The notes below the pieces were generated by a model. It was not told the DNA's origin. It searched no databases and saw only the letters and a program-made list of their open reading frames with translations. Source: Synechococcus sp. JA-3-3Ab (GTDB lineage: Bacteria > Cyanobacteriota > Cyanobacteriia > Thermostichales > Thermostichaceae). Taken from it: a stretch of DNA of 64,000 bases. Location of the stretch: assembly GCF_000013205.1 (NCBI RefSeq), contig NC_007775.1, positions 558,001 through 622,000 on the forward strand. The letters are read 5' to 3'. The position numbers and the translations under genes are program-made. Numbering within the stretch: position 1 is the stretch's first letter; each line of letters begins with the position of its first letter. Below, piece after piece: positions 27,116-38,647 of this stretch.

Positions 27116-27490
27116 CTAGGTCTCGCGACCTTGCTCCTTTCTCTCCTCTCTTTCCGGGCTAGGGGAAGGTTGGGGTGAGGGGCGAGGCTTGGGCGGCAGT
27201 GGGATCTCAAGGAAACGGGCGCTCAACCGCACCGGGCTGATCTCGCGCCGTTGCGGCGGCCACGGGATCCCCAGCCAACGGGCCGTGAGCTCCAGCAGGC
27301 TGGGGGGCGGTGTGGGAGTAGGGGTGGGCGTTGGTGGTGGGGTGGGGTACAGATCCAAGCGCGGCGGACGGGGGGTGCTGACCCGAAAAGCATCGGGGGG
27401 AGGTTGGGTCAGCGGCACATTGGGATCCCCGCACCCCAGCAGGCCCAGCCCCAGCAGGATGTACAGCGTTGCGGTGCCTCTGCTTCTCAT
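27116..27490 (-). CDS. Proline-rich lipoprotein
   Basis: A 124-residue product from ATG 27490. The signal (TATLYILLGLGLLGCGD) ends in the lipobox LLGC. The mature part is very proline-rich (PTPPPTPTPTPTPPPS and PLPPKPRPSPQPSPSPE) with one more ordered segment (LLELTARWLGIPWPP). Such linkers span the periplasm or peptidoglycan. The last 20 codons overlap a dispersed hairpin repeat, so the end of the protein may be derived from it. Function unknown. Confidence 0.65.
   Translation of the reverse strand: MRSRGTATLYILLGLGLLGCGDPNVPLTQPPPDAFRVSTPRPPRLDLYPTPPPTPTPTPTPPPSLLELTARWLGIPWPPQRREISPVRLSARFLEIPLPPKPRPSPQPSPSPEREERKEQGRET
27131..27183. repeat. Dispersed hairpin repeat, copy 2 (degenerate)
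   Basis: On the minus strand it reads CCTCACCCCAACCTTCCCCT then AGCCCGGAAAGAGAGG, related to the copies at 21467 and 61258 but with a mismatched stem. It overlaps the 3' end of the proline-rich lipoprotein gene. Confidence 0.55.
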
Positions 27491-27521
27491 GAACAAGCTG
27501 CCGAGCATCGACACCAGACTA

Positions 27522-28247
27522 TCACCGGGATCCCAGGGCTCTGAGCTGGGTTTGCAGATCTGCTTCCAGGGCAGATAGCTCGCGAGCTATGGCTGCGTAG
27601 CGGTTGGCAGTCAAGTTTTTGGCGATAAATTGCTCCAGCAGTTGCTGATCCCGGGCAACCATCTGGTTAAAGTACTGCTCTACGGGAACCCGTGGGTCTT
27701 CGATCAAGGCTCTGCACATCTGCAAAGCCGTGATCAACTGGGCCCGCACCTGCAAAAAGAGCGACTGGATATACCGCTGCTCGGCCTCGCTCAGTTGGCG
27801 AAAATCTCGCCAATACTGGCCCCCCTCCAGCGATTGTTGGAGCTCTTGCACCCAGCGGTTGTACTCTTTTACCTTGCGGGCGAGATCGCTGGCAAACTCC
27901 ATGATCTTGGGAGGGCTATTTAGGAGGTGGGCCTCCTGCCAGCGCTGGCGAATGCGGCGCAGGCTCTGCTGCAGCTCCAAGCTGGCCCAGAGGAGCCCCA
28001 GCAAAACCACCGCCAGCAACACGACGGCCACTGTATACAGTAGCCAATAGCCGGGATCCCGCATCCCCAAAAAGATCACCAGGGCAACCACCAACAGGCA
28101 GAGGGCCAGCATAACCCAGAAGCGCAGTTGTTGTTGTTGCAGACGCAGGTACCCTTCCCTCAGGCCAAATGCTTCACAGCAAGCCTCCAGATCCGCATCC
28201 ATGATCTGGCGAAACTCCTCTAGAGAGATTGGTTCGGCAGTGATCAT
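27522..28247 (-). CDS. Membrane protein with two TM segments and helical cytoplasmic domain
   Basis: A 241-residue protein from ATG 28247. Two hydrophobic segments (about 43-61 FWVMLALCLLVVALVIFLG and 68-90 LLYTVAVVLLAVVLLGLLWA) form a hairpin. The remaining 150 residues are strongly helical and charged (QQSLRRIRQRWQEAHLL, KVKEYNRWVQELQQSLEGGQ, EQRYIQSLFLQVRAQLITAL). The architecture resembles the unrelated-looking membrane protein at 51477. Function unknown. It follows the J-domain-like DUF3110 gene by 41 bases on the same strand. Confidence 0.65.
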   Translation of the reverse strand: MITAEPISLEEFRQIMDADLEACCEAFGLREGYLRLQQQQLRFWVMLALCLLVVALVIFLGMRDPGYWLLYTVAVVLLAVVLLGLLWASLELQQSLRRIRQRWQEAHLLNSPPKIMEFASDLARKVKEYNRWVQELQQSLEGGQYWRDFRQLSEAEQRYIQSLFLQVRAQLITALQMCRALIEDPRVPVEQYFNQMVARDQQLLEQFIAKNLTANRYAAIARELSALEADLQTQLRALGSR

Positions 28248-28288
28248 CGAAGACCCTCGCAACGCAATCTGGGTTGAAGTCCAGGCCG

Positions 28289-28831
28289 TTAGGATTTGCC
28301 CTGCCAATTCCGCGCGGCTTCCGTACTCTCCTCCAGCGGCTCCAGCACCTCGCTGGCTGGAACCACCATCAACCCATAGCCCCCTTCGCGACAAAAATCG
28401 ACGATCTCCTGAGTATCAAAGCGCTCGGCCAGCGGCTTGGGCAGCCCCTGCTGGGCCAGCCTTTGGGCATATTTTTTCGCCCCAAAGGCGCTCTCAAACG
28501 CAATGACAATGTCCTGCCCCCCGATCTGGCGTGTGCAGATCCCCTCTTGGCCATTGGCTTGGTAAAGCAGCACGATGACCTGGGAAGGCAAGTCTTCCGG
28601 GCTAGCCCAAGCCAACTCCTTCTCAGCCTGGGATCCGCCGCCGAGCAACACATCCCGCGCCTCGTTGAGCCGTGCCAGTTGCGCCTCCAGCAAGGGCCTT
28701 TGCCGTTCGTCCTCCAGCTCCAAGAGGGCGGCACTGAGGGTTTGATATTCTCGAAACCACTTCCTCCGGATCTCCCGTTCGCTGGCATCCGGCGGCAGGT
28801 TGAGAACTTGGAGGGCCTCGGCGGTGTCCAT
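28289..28831 (-). CDS. J-domain-like protein with DUF3110 domain
   Basis: A 180-residue protein. The N terminus resembles a J domain (MDTAEALQVLNLPPDASERE, IRRKWFREYQTLSAALLELE), but the HPD tripeptide needed to stimulate Hsp70 is missing, so it is at best J-like. The C-terminal half fits the cyanobacterial DUF3110 domain (VIVLLYQANGQEGICTRQIG, DIVIAFESAFGAKKYAQRLA, GLPKPLAERFDTQEIVDFC). Function unknown; a protein-binding role is only a guess. It probably forms a transcription unit with the membrane protein downstream. Confidence 0.72.
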   Translation of the reverse strand: MDTAEALQVLNLPPDASEREIRRKWFREYQTLSAALLELEDERQRPLLEAQLARLNEARDVLLGGGSQAEKELAWASPEDLPSQVIVLLYQANGQEGICTRQIGGQDIVIAFESAFGAKKYAQRLAQQGLPKPLAERFDTQEIVDFCREGGYGLMVVPASEVLEPLEESTEAARNWQGKS

Positions 28832-29288
28832 CGACAGCCTCTGCTCGGATTGAGAGGAACGTCACTGTCCACAGTCTAGACTAACCGCTCTGGGAGCTTT
28901 GAGAGGGGGACTCTTCCAGGGATCCCCGCTCCTTGGCGCTGTCAGCCGGTCGTTGGGTAGGAAGCCGAACTGCTGAGCAATTCCCCTTGCACCACGTTCG
29001 AGATGCCGCCAGCGGGGTGGGCAGATATCGGGCTTGGCCAACTGGATAGGCAAATCGGGCAGAGCAGCAAAGGATGGTGTGGCACAGCAAGTGGGGGTTG
29101 CCTGCCAGCAGCTACTGCAAGTTGTGAAAGAATCGCCGCTCTCCCCCTGCGTGGGAGCAAGCCGGCAGGGCTGCGGACAACGTCAAGGTTAATTCTCAGT
29201 TAAGAAAAAAGCCGTTGCGGGGTGTAATCCCGCTGCATCTATGAGAAGATGGTAAAGCTGTGCTTTTTGTTCGCACGGCTTCGGTAGT
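28832..29288. other. Gene-free region upstream of speD
   Basis: About 455 bases without a credible protein gene. Short complementary GC-rich stretches are frequent (for example near 28880-28950 and 29085-29170), so a structured RNA is possible, but I recognise no known class. An AT-rich part at 29185-29260 is the likely promoter area of speD. Confidence 0.4.
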
Positions 29289-29347
29289 CTATCTGGCCAA
29301 TTAGGGGATAGTATGCTGCACACACTATCTGGCCAATTAGGGGATAG
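29289..29347 (+). repeat. 23-bp direct repeat spanning the speD start
   Basis: Two perfect copies (29289-29311 and 29325-29347), period 36 bases, each beginning CTATCTGGCCAATTAG and ending GGGATAG; the outer CTATC/GATAG bases are inverted repeats. The first copy ends 1 base before ATG 29313; the second encodes residues 5-11 (LSGQLGD) of SpeD. The period is a multiple of three. Confidence 0.85.
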
Positions 29348-29771
29348 GTCTCTGGCTCTGATCGGGATCCACTGCATCCTAGAGCTTTACGACTGCCCGG
29401 CCAAACTTCTGGATGATGTTTCCCTGGTGCAACAGGCCTTGCGGGAGGCAGCAAGACGCTCCAACTCCACCCTCTTGGGCGAGCTTTGCCATCCGTTTGA
29501 GCCACAGGGGATCACGGCTCTGGCCCTTTTGGGAGAATCCCATATCTCCATTCACACTTGGCCCGAAGCGGGCTATGCAGCGGTGGATGTGTTCACCTGT
29601 GGTCGCCACACGCGGCCCGAAGCAGCCTGTGAATACTTGATCCAGGTGTTTCAAGCGCGGCGGTATTCGCTGCGCAAGCTACCTCGCCGAACCACGGATG
29701 CGGCACCCATTGAAGAGATGGCGGATTTTCCCAAAGCGCTAAGCTGTGAAACGGCCGGACGAAGGCGCTGA
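29313..29771 (+). CDS. speD: S-adenosylmethionine decarboxylase proenzyme
   Basis: A 152-residue proenzyme that cleaves itself between Glu75 and Ser76 in LLGESHISIHTWPE; Ser76 becomes the pyruvoyl group. Other family features are present (HCILELYDCPAKLLDD, GYAAVDVFTCG). It supplies decarboxylated SAM for aminopropyl transfer, and the spermidine synthase gene follows 28 bases downstream, so polyamine synthesis is the evident role. The first 14 residues include sequence from a tandem 23-bp repeat; bacterial enzymes of this type usually start about 10 residues later, so the N terminus may be an extension created by the duplication. Confidence 0.93.
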   Translation: MLHTLSGQLGDRSLALIGIHCILELYDCPAKLLDDVSLVQQALREAARRSNSTLLGELCHPFEPQGITALALLGESHISIHTWPEAGYAAVDVFTCGRHTRPEAACEYLIQVFQARRYSLRKLPRRTTDAAPIEEMADFPKALSCETAGRRR

Positions 29772-29799
29772 GATCCCGCCACTTTTTGTCAGGTGTCCT

Positions 29800-30738
29800 A
29801 TGAACACCCCAAAGAGCTTCTTCTGGGCGCAGGAGTACTTCACCCCCTGGGACTACACTGCCCGTGCCATCACGCGCATTCTGGCCTACCGAAAAACCCG
29901 TTTTCAGGAGATGCTGATCGCCGAGACGGGAGCCTATGGCAAGGGCCTGATGCTGGATGGCCACTGGCAGTCCACCACGGCGGACGAATTCCTGTACCAC
30001 GAGGCTCTGGTTCATCCGGCCCTGGTGCAGGTCGTCCAGGCGGGTGGGATCCCGCGGCGAGTGTTGATATTGGGTGGTGCGGAAGGGGCGACGCTGCGGG
30101 AGGTGCTGCGCTGGCGCTCGGTGGAGCAAGTGGTGATGGTGGATATCGACGGGGAGGTGGTGGAAGCCTGTCGAGAGCATCTGCCGGAAATGCACCAAGG
30201 ATCCTTTGCGGATCCGCGGGCAGAGGTGGTGATCGCCGACGCCTTGGACTTTCTTGGCCAGACGGAGCCGATCTGGGACGCGATCCTTTCCGATCTGTCG
30301 GATCCCGTTGAGGCCGGCCCGGCCTACCGCCTCTTTACCCAGGAGTTTTTCCGCCAGGTTCGCTCCAAGTTGCAGACCGCTGGGGCTTTTGTCATCCAAG
30401 CTGGGCCGACGGGTCCAGTGGAGTTGTGGCAGCACACTCGCATCGTTCACACCTTGAAAACGGTGTTTGCTGCTGTGCAGCCCTACGCTATCTACGCCCC
30501 CACCTACGGCGGGCCGCTGGGGTTTGCCCTGGCAGCCCAGGATCCCATCTCTTCCAGGCCGGAGCCCGAACAGGTCGACCAGATCCTGGCCCAACACCTG
30601 GATCCCGACCGCGGAGCGCTGCGCTTCATCGATGGCATCACCCTCCTGGGACTCTACCAGGTTCCCGCCCACCTGCGCCGTGCCATTGCTGCTGAGACCA
30701 CCGTCTACACCCTGGCCAACCCTCCTCAGGTCGAGTAA
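29800..30738 (+). CDS. speE: Spermidine synthase-like aminopropyltransferase
   Basis: A 312-residue aminopropyltransferase. The methyltransferase-like fold shows the nucleotide loop ILGGAEGATLREVLRW, the acidic strand VVMVDIDGEVVEACREHLPE, IADALDFLGQ and the catalytic-aspartate region AILSDLSDP. The N-terminal beta domain has QEMLIAETGAYGKGLMLDGH and TTADEFLYHEALVHP, the putrescine-side motif. It follows speD, which makes its co-substrate. Whether the product is spermidine or another polyamine (thermophiles make unusual ones) cannot be decided. I chose ATG 29800, where homology begins, over 29746. Confidence 0.93.
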   Translation: MNTPKSFFWAQEYFTPWDYTARAITRILAYRKTRFQEMLIAETGAYGKGLMLDGHWQSTTADEFLYHEALVHPALVQVVQAGGIPRRVLILGGAEGATLREVLRWRSVEQVVMVDIDGEVVEACREHLPEMHQGSFADPRAEVVIADALDFLGQTEPIWDAILSDLSDPVEAGPAYRLFTQEFFRQVRSKLQTAGAFVIQAGPTGPVELWQHTRIVHTLKTVFAAVQPYAIYAPTYGGPLGFALAAQDPISSRPEPEQVDQILAQHLDPDRGALRFIDGITLLGLYQVPAHLRRAIAAETTVYTLANPPQVE

Positions 30739-30807
30739 TCTGGCGGCCCAATCCGCGATTAAAAGTGGGATCCCAGGGTATTTGTCTTCGGTGCCATAAC
30801 TTGGTAG

Positions 30808-32897
<2,090 letters not shown>

Positions 32898-32946
32898 ACC
32901 AGGGCAAGGTAGCGTTCTTGCAGTCTAGCCTAAGCCCATCTTCCCT

Positions 32947-33267
32947 CTACCCGTAGAAGGCTTCCGACATGGATCCCGCATAGGGATCAACGCCAAAAGA
33001 AGCTTGTTGCAGCTTTTGATTGACCACCTCCCGCACTACCGAGCGGAGCAATTCCAGCTCAGAAGGGTTGAGCTGATCGCGGCTGGGACACTCATCGGCA
33101 GCCAGCCACATATAAACAGCAGGAACCCGGTTTAAGATCTGCTGCATCAGCGCTTCCCGCTCCCTGGCATCGTGGAAAACCTGCTGATGGGGGTGCTCAG
33201 TACAGAGGACATTTTCCAGTTCTCCCAAAGCCAGGTACTCAACGATATTAACCAACATCTTTTCCAT
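32947..33267 (-). CDS. ComFB-family protein
   Basis: A 106-residue protein with the ComFB pattern: NIVEYLALGELENVL at the N terminus, then LMQQILNRVPAVYM, then LELLRSVVREVVNQKLQQAS. In cyanobacteria ComFB-type proteins have been described as receptors for cyclic dinucleotides such as c-di-GMP that influence cell size, motility and competence. The assignment rests on my memory of the family pattern (NVMELLV, YALNRLPALY). A good ribosome site, GGAGGG, precedes the ATG at 33267. It stands alone beside a long gene-free region. Confidence 0.65.
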   Translation of the reverse strand: MEKMLVNIVEYLALGELENVLCTEHPHQQVFHDAREREALMQQILNRVPAVYMWLAADECPSRDQLNPSELELLRSVVREVVNQKLQQASFGVDPYAGSMSEAFYG

Positions 33268-33847
33268 TTGTCCCTCCTAAAAATCCCCGTCGCTCTTAAA
33301 ACAGGCATTAAACAAAAAGTGCAACTTTCTCCTTTCCTCCTTCGCCGCTCTTTGCCTCGGACTCTTGCCTACAGGCCGGATAGCTGAGCCGGCGGCAGAT
33401 CCAGTCCACCAGCGGGAAGAGGTTGTGGATTTGTCTGCTAAGATCTCCCCTGCGGCCAATCCTTAGCCCCCTCTATTTGCCCCGTTTGCCCTCCCCTCTG
33501 CCGCTGAAAGCAGCCAACAATCAGCAGCCGGAAAATCTCTTCGCTGGTATCCGGTACCAACGAAAAATTATCGGCTTTTTGAGAAGGACAGGGTAGGCCA
33601 TTTAACAAAGACTATAGAAACTCAACCGCAAGAGGGAAGAAGATCTTACCCAGCTACTCCTCCTCCAATACGCTAACACGTAACTATGTAGGAAGTTATG
33701 GGACTATTAAGAAGTTTACACATTTCTTGACGATCGGCTAACACTTTCGTTTGGCAAAGACACCCACTTGAAGAGCTAAGCGGAGCAACTCTTCGCCTGG
33801 CTACAAGCTCTGAAAAGCTGCCAAGATCTAAGGATCTAAAACTATGT
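33268..33847. other. Long gene-free, AT-richer region
   Basis: About 580 bases with no credible gene on either strand. It must contain the promoter and leader of the ComFB gene (near 33270-33480, minus strand). The part from 33590 to 33840 is clearly richer in A and T than the rest of the window. An unannotated small RNA is possible but I recognise none, and I see no tRNA. Confidence 0.5.
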
Positions 33848-34219
33848 CTAGCCTGCTATTGGCAAATCGACTCGCTGAGCCTGGATCCAGAAAGATTCCA
33901 GGTCGTAATAGTCTCTTTCCTCCTGCATGAACACATGGACGATGAGATCGGCATAGTCGATCAGTATCCAAGAGCCTGACTCTTGACCTTCGATGCGGCG
34001 CGGACTCTGTTGCCACTCCTCCCAAACCTTTTCCTCGATTGCTCGGGCAATGGCCCGTACTTGCGTAAGCGAGTAGCCACTGATCAAAAGGAAGTAATCC
34101 GCCAACGTGGAAATTTGGGATACATCCAGCAGGACAATGTCGCCGCCTTTTTTTTCTTCTGCTGCGCGAGCTGCGCTCAACGCCATGCGATAGATGGGAT
34201 CCCTGGCACGGACAGGCAT
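33848..34219 (-). CDS. rsfS: Ribosomal silencing factor RsfS
   Basis: A 123-residue RsfS/Iojap protein that binds uL14 on the large ribosomal subunit and blocks subunit joining when nutrients fall. Family signatures: DIVLLDVSQISTLADYFLLI, SGYSLTQVRAIARAIEE, GSWILIDYADLIVHVFMQEE, RDYYDLESFW. I chose ATG 34219; a TTG at 34231 would abut the stop of yqeK exactly. The order lepA, yqeK, rsfS on one strand with overlaps suggests one operon tied to ribosome function. Confidence 0.94.
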   Translation of the reverse strand: MPVRARDPIYRMALSAARAAEEKKGGDIVLLDVSQISTLADYFLLISGYSLTQVRAIARAIEEKVWEEWQQSPRRIEGQESGSWILIDYADLIVHVFMQEERDYYDLESFWIQAQRVDLPIAG

Positions 34220-34231
34220 GGACTGTAGCAA

Positions 34232-34873
34232 CTAAAACCCTCCTGAAACGACTGAATTGACTGGAGACACAATCTCCTCCGAACCTTTTTTACCCAAAGG
34301 ATGCAGCAGAAAATGATTCCGAGTCATGAGTGTGCGTGGATGGATCACCTGATACCGGTTTAGCAGAAATCTCAGGCTGAGATCGCAAACCCCCACCACA
34401 GCTTTAGATAAATCTACAAAAGCTAGTCGTCGCAGATGTTCTAGCTCCGGACTGTTGCCGCGGTTGGGTTCCAGAGCATCGGCTACAAAAACCACACAAC
34501 TGAGCGGATCCATGCCGGGCCGTCCCAGGGTGTGGTTGGCGATGGCTGCCAAGATCTCCGCATCCTGCACCTGAAATCGCTCCCGTGCCAGCAGGGATCC
34601 CACCTCGGCATGGAGAAGGTGGGGCTCGGCCCGCTCGATCTCGTCCAACTCCCGCTCCTGAGCGACGCTCTGCAGCAGTTGCTCCGGGGGGAAGGACTTG
34701 GCCAAGTCGTGCATCAGCCCTGCCCAAGCAGCTTTTTGCTCATCCAGCCCATAGTGAGCTGCCAGTTGCCGGGCCATCGCCTCTACCCCCAAGATGTGGC
34801 GAAGGCGAGGGGGGGGCACCTGCTCCTGGAGCCAGGCCAACACCTCTTCCCGCCGTAAGACCGGGCTAGTCAT
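34232..34873 (-). CDS. yqeK: YqeK-type HD-domain Ap4A hydrolase
   Basis: A 213-residue HD-domain protein. Metal ligands are in [36 protein letters not shown] and [20 protein letters not shown] followed by ADALEP. YqeK enzymes hydrolyse diadenosine tetraphosphate symmetrically to ADP, an alarmone-clearing role. Location next to rsfS is the usual arrangement in many bacteria and supports the call. It overlaps the 3' end of lepA by 8 bases, so translation is probably coupled. Confidence 0.92.
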   Translation of the reverse strand: MTSPVLRREEVLAWLQEQVPPPRLRHILGVEAMARQLAAHYGLDEQKAAWAGLMHDLAKSFPPEQLLQSVAQERELDEIERAEPHLLHAEVGSLLARERFQVQDAEILAAIANHTLGRPGMDPLSCVVFVADALEPNRGNSPELEHLRRLAFVDLSKAVVGVCDLSLRFLLNRYQVIHPRTLMTRNHFLLHPLGKKGSEEIVSPVNSVVSGGF

Positions 34874-36677
34874 TTTGCAACTTCAGCACCGCCATAAACG
34901 CCTCTTGGGGCACCTCGACGGTTCCCACCGCCTTCATGCGCTTTTTCCCCTCCTTTTGTTTTTCCAACAGCTTGCGCTTGCGGGTCACATCCCCCCCATA
35001 GCACTTGGCCAGGACATTTTTGCGCAGGGCAGGAATAGTTTCGCGGGCTATCACCCGAGAGCCAATTGCTGCTTGAATGGGCACCTCAAACTGGTGGCGT
35101 GGGATCAGCTCGCGCAGCTTGGCTACCAAAGACCGGCCCACATAAAAGGCTTTGTCCCGATGCACAATGGTGGACAGAGAATCCACCACGTCGCCGTTGA
35201 TGAGGATGTCCAAGCGCACCAGGTCGTCGGCGCGGTAACCCACCATTTGGTAATCCATACTGGCGTAGCCGCGGGTGCGAGATTTCAGTTGATCGAAAAA
35301 GTCGGTGACCACTTCTGCCAGCGGTAGCTCATACACGAGCGTAGTTCGACCCTGCGCCAGGTATTTCATGTCCTTAAAGGTGCCGCGTTTGGTCTCGCAC
35401 AGCTCCATCACGGTACCGACAAATTCCTCAGGAAGAATCACCTCTACCCTCACAATCGGCTCCTCAATGCTGGTGCGCTCGTTGGGGGGAGGCAGCTTGC
35501 TGGGATTGTCTACCCGAATCACAGAGCCATCGTTGAGGGTAACCTGATACACCACCGTCGGAGCGGTGATCACCAAATCCAGGTTGTATTCCCGCTCCAG
35601 GCGTTCCTGCACCACCTCCATGTGCAGCAGGCCCAAGAAACCACAGCGGAAGCCAAAGCCCATCGCAGGGGAAACTTCCGGCTCAAAGTAGAGGGCGGCA
35701 TCGTTGAGCTTCAGTTTTTCCAGAGCTTCTTTGAGTTCGGCGTATTGATCGGAGTTGCTGGGGAAGAGGCCGCAGAAGACCATCGGCTTGGCTTCTTTGT
35801 AGCCGGGCAGAGGCTCAGAGGCCTTGCGATGGACAAGTGTGATGGTATCCCCGACACGGGCGTGCTCGACACTTTTAATGGCGGCGGCAATGTAGCCCAC
35901 TTCCCCAGCATGGAGAGACGCAACGGACTCTTGATGAGGGCGCATCACCCCCAGCTCGGTAATTTCGTATTCCCGACCGGAGGCCATGAAGCAGATCTTA
36001 TCTCCCGTCTTCACCTCCCCATCCATGATGCGCACATAGACAATCACGCCGCGGTAGGAGTCGTAGTAGCTATCGAAAATTAGGGCCCGCAAGGGATCCG
36101 CCACTGTATCCCGCGGCGGGGGCACCCGCTGCACAATGGCCTCTAGGATCTCTGGGATGCCGATGCCCATTTTGGCAGAGGCCAAGATCGCTCCGCTGCA
36201 ATCGAGGCCGATGACCTGCTCGATCTCGGCGATCACCCGCTCCGGCTCCGCCCCCGGCAGGTCGATTTTGTTAATGACCGGGATGATCTCCAGGTTGTTC
36301 TCCAGGGCCAGATAGACGTTGGCCAGGGTCTGCGCCTCCACACCTTGAGAGGCATCCACCACCAGCAGCGCCCCTTCGCAGGCGGCCAGGGAGCGGGAGA
36401 CTTCGTAGGTAAAGTCCACATGCCCCGGCGTATCGATGAGGTTGAGGACATAGTCTTGGCCGTCTTGGGCGCGGTAGTTCATGCGGGCCGCCTGCAGCTT
36501 GATGGTGATGCCCCGCTCCCGTTCCAGTTCCATGTTGTCCAACAGTTGCGGCTTCATCTCGCGGGCTGAAACGGTGCCGGTCGCCTCCAGCAGCCGGTCG
36601 GCCAGGGTGGATTTACCGTGGTCGATGTGGGCGATGATGGAAAAGTTGCGAATGCGGGAGACGGGAACGTCGGTCAT
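34866..36677 (-). CDS. lepA: Elongation factor 4 (LepA)
   Basis: A 603-residue translational GTPase that acts on stalled or back-translocating ribosomes. G motifs: G1 [17 protein letters not shown]2 region [20 protein letters not shown]3 [11 protein letters not shown]4 [12 protein letters not shown]. The LepA-specific C-terminal domain is complete ([55 protein letters not shown]). I chose ATG 36677 because the 60 upstream residues in frame have no homology. It is the first gene of the lepA-yqeK-rsfS run. Confidence 0.97.
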   Translation of the reverse strand: MTDVPVSRIRNFSIIAHIDHGKSTLADRLLEATGTVSAREMKPQLLDNMELERERGITIKLQAARMNYRAQDGQDYVLNLIDTPGHVDFTYEVSRSLAACEGALLVVDASQGVEAQTLANVYLALENNLEIIPVINKIDLPGAEPERVIAEIEQVIGLDCSGAILASAKMGIGIPEILEAIVQRVPPPRDTVADPLRALIFDSYYDSYRGVIVYVRIMDGEVKTGDKICFMASGREYEITELGVMRPHQESVASLHAGEVGYIAAAIKSVEHARVGDTITLVHRKASEPLPGYKEAKPMVFCGLFPSNSDQYAELKEALEKLKLNDAALYFEPEVSPAMGFGFRCGFLGLLHMEVVQERLEREYNLDLVITAPTVVYQVTLNDGSVIRVDNPSKLPPPNERTSIEEPIVRVEVILPEEFVGTVMELCETKRGTFKDMKYLAQGRTTLVYELPLAEVVTDFFDQLKSRTRGYASMDYQMVGYRADDLVRLDILINGDVVDSLSTIVHRDKAFYVGRSLVAKLRELIPRHQFEVPIQAAIGSRVIARETIPALRKNVLAKCYGGDVTRKRKLLEKQKEGKKRMKAVGTVEVPQEAFMAVLKLQND

Positions 36678-36943
36678 AAAAACCTGGTTGGGGCAAAGAT
36701 TTTTTACAATGCTAGCCTCTTTGGCCCTCTGCCTGGGCCAAGGTTGCCCAGAAGTTAAAGTGGCTGGGACAGCTTTTCCCGGCAACGCCGACGATGGCCG
36801 GTGTAACAGATGGGTCGCTTGCGTGGCAGCAATTTTACCAAGCAGACTTTCTCTCAAGGCGGAGAAACCCGAAGGACCTCAGGTGGGTTGTGACAACTCC
36901 GCCGGGGAGCTGTGGGGCCAGCTCGAGAGTAGAGGGATCAGCC

Positions 36944-37468
36944 CTACTTATCCAGCTTCTCGATGTAGGGGCGAATGTCGTTGAGGTCGATGTAGCGATC
37001 GGTGGCATTGCGCAGCTCGCGGGCGATCATTCCTTCAGTGGAGACGACTGTAATCAAAGTGTTTTTGGAGCGCAACAGCTCAACGGCCCGCTCAAAATCG
37101 CCATCGCCGCTAAACAAGATGATCCTGTCGTATTGCCCAACCGTGTTGAACATATCGATGACGATCTCGATATCCAGGTTGGCCTTCTGGGAGTAGCGGC
37201 CAGAGTCTTCGTCTCGATACTCTTTAAGGATCTTGGTGCGCACCGTAAAACCCAAGCTGATCAGAGCATCTCGAAAGGCCCTTTGATCGTTGGGATCCTT
37301 GATGCCGGTGTACCAAAATGCGTTGACTAGCTCGACGTTGGGCTGTGACCTGACAAAATAATCCAAGACTCGGCGCGGGTCGAAAAACCAGCCATTTTTT
37401 TGTTGAGCATAAAACATATTGTTCCCATCGATAAAGATGGAAACCCGCGTGACGGGATGGCGAAACAT
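36944..37468 (-). CDS. NYN-domain (LabA/DUF88-like) protein
   Basis: A 174-residue NYN-domain protein of the PIN-like nuclease superfamily. The acidic active-site residues are in VSIFIDGNNMFYAQQ, NLDIEIVIDMFN and IILFSGDGDFERAVELL. In Synechococcus the family member LabA acts in circadian transcriptional feedback; others are RNases. Whether this one is LabA itself cannot be said. It stands between lepA and glyQ on the same strand, with 266 bases of non-coding sequence upstream of lepA's start side. Confidence 0.88.
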   Translation of the reverse strand: MFRHPVTRVSIFIDGNNMFYAQQKNGWFFDPRRVLDYFVRSQPNVELVNAFWYTGIKDPNDQRAFRDALISLGFTVRTKILKEYRDEDSGRYSQKANLDIEIVIDMFNTVGQYDRIILFSGDGDFERAVELLRSKNTLITVVSTEGMIARELRNATDRYIDLNDIRPYIEKLDK

Positions 37469-37615
37469 AAAGATTTTTCTCGGAATAAAGGTGGACTGGT
37501 CAGGAAAAGAGGGTGAAAACGAGAGTGTCGATTATCCTAAGGTAAGGGTGGCCACGGCAGGCCAGCGCCTGCTGATACCAATCACCCATCATAGCGAAAA
37601 CAGGGATCTTTTTCC

Positions 37616-38602
37616 CTAGCCATTAGCCCAGGCGCCTTTGGAGATCAGGGTGGGTTCCGGCTGCCGCAGGGCATAGCTGGATCCAGGGCGGTCGGCTTGG
37701 CTAACGTACAGCTCTGCCAATTGTCGGGCCAGGTTGCGGATGCGCCCAATGTAGAGGGTGCGCTCGGCTACGGCAATGACGCCGCGGGCATCGAGCAGGT
37801 TGAAGGTGTGGGAGCACTTGAGCACATAGTCGTAGGCGGGCAGGAGCAGCGACACCGCCAGCCGATCGGGAAGCACCTGTTTTTGCAGCTTCTGCTGTGT
37901 GGTTTCGATCAGGCGCTTGGCTTCAGCTTCGTAGAGGCGGAACAGCTCCAGCAGCATCTCGGGATCCGAATACTCGAAGTTGTAGTAGGACTGCTCCACC
38001 TCGTTTTGGAAATAGATTTGCCCATAGGTAATCCGGCCTAGGGAAGGGTGCTCACCCCAGCAGAGGTCGAAAACCGAGTCCACCCCCTGTAGGTACATGG
38101 CCAGGCGCTCTAGGCCGTAGGTAATCTCCACAGAAACGGGGCGACAATCCAGCCCGCCCACTTGCTGGAAGTAGGTGAATTGGGTTATTTCCATGCCATC
38201 TAGCCACACTTCCCAGCCCACACCCCAAGCCCCCAAGGTGGGAGATTCCCAGTCATCTTCCACAAAGCGAATGTCGTGTTCTGCCGGGTCAATGCCCAGG
38301 GCCCGCAGGCTCTCCAGGTACACCTCCTGGATGTCGTCGGGGGAGGGCTTGATCAGAACCTGGTACTGAAAGTAGTGCTGCAGACGGTTGGGGTTTTGGC
38401 CGTAGCGCCCATCGGTGGGGCGGCGACAGGGTTCGACATAGGCCACTCGCCAGGGATCCGGCCCTAAGGCGCGCAAAAACGTGTGGGGGCTCATGGTGCC
38501 GGCGCCTTTTTCCAGGTCGTAGGGTTGCAGGATGAGGCAGCCTTGCTCCCCCCAAAACTGCTGCAGGCGAAAGATCAAGTCCTGAAAGGTGTGGGCTGAC
38601 AT
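37616..38602 (-). CDS. glyQ: Glycyl-tRNA synthetase alpha subunit
   Basis: A 328-residue alpha subunit of the tetrameric bacterial glycyl-tRNA synthetase; it carries the class II catalytic core. Signatures include [56 protein letters not shown] and [16 protein letters not shown], then [20 protein letters not shown]. The C terminus ([20 protein letters not shown]) is helical and normal. The beta subunit gene, glyS, is not in this window. Length is about 25 residues longer than many homologues because of the C-terminal tail. Confidence 0.96.
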   Translation of the reverse strand: MSAHTFQDLIFRLQQFWGEQGCLILQPYDLEKGAGTMSPHTFLRALGPDPWRVAYVEPCRRPTDGRYGQNPNRLQHYFQYQVLIKPSPDDIQEVYLESLRALGIDPAEHDIRFVEDDWESPTLGAWGVGWEVWLDGMEITQFTYFQQVGGLDCRPVSVEITYGLERLAMYLQGVDSVFDLCWGEHPSLGRITYGQIYFQNEVEQSYYNFEYSDPEMLLELFRLYEAEAKRLIETTQQKLQKQVLPDRLAVSLLLPAYDYVLKCSHTFNLLDARGVIAVAERTLYIGRIRNLARQLAELYVSQADRPGSSYALRQPEPTLISKGAWANG

Positions 38603-38647
38603 ACCAAGGGCTGAGCAGGGATACCTTATCCTACCAATCTCCCCCCC

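Noticed and set aside
33277-33459. 60-residue minus-strand frame upstream of comFB
   Set aside because: No ribosome site and a basic, low-order sequence; treated as leader DNA.
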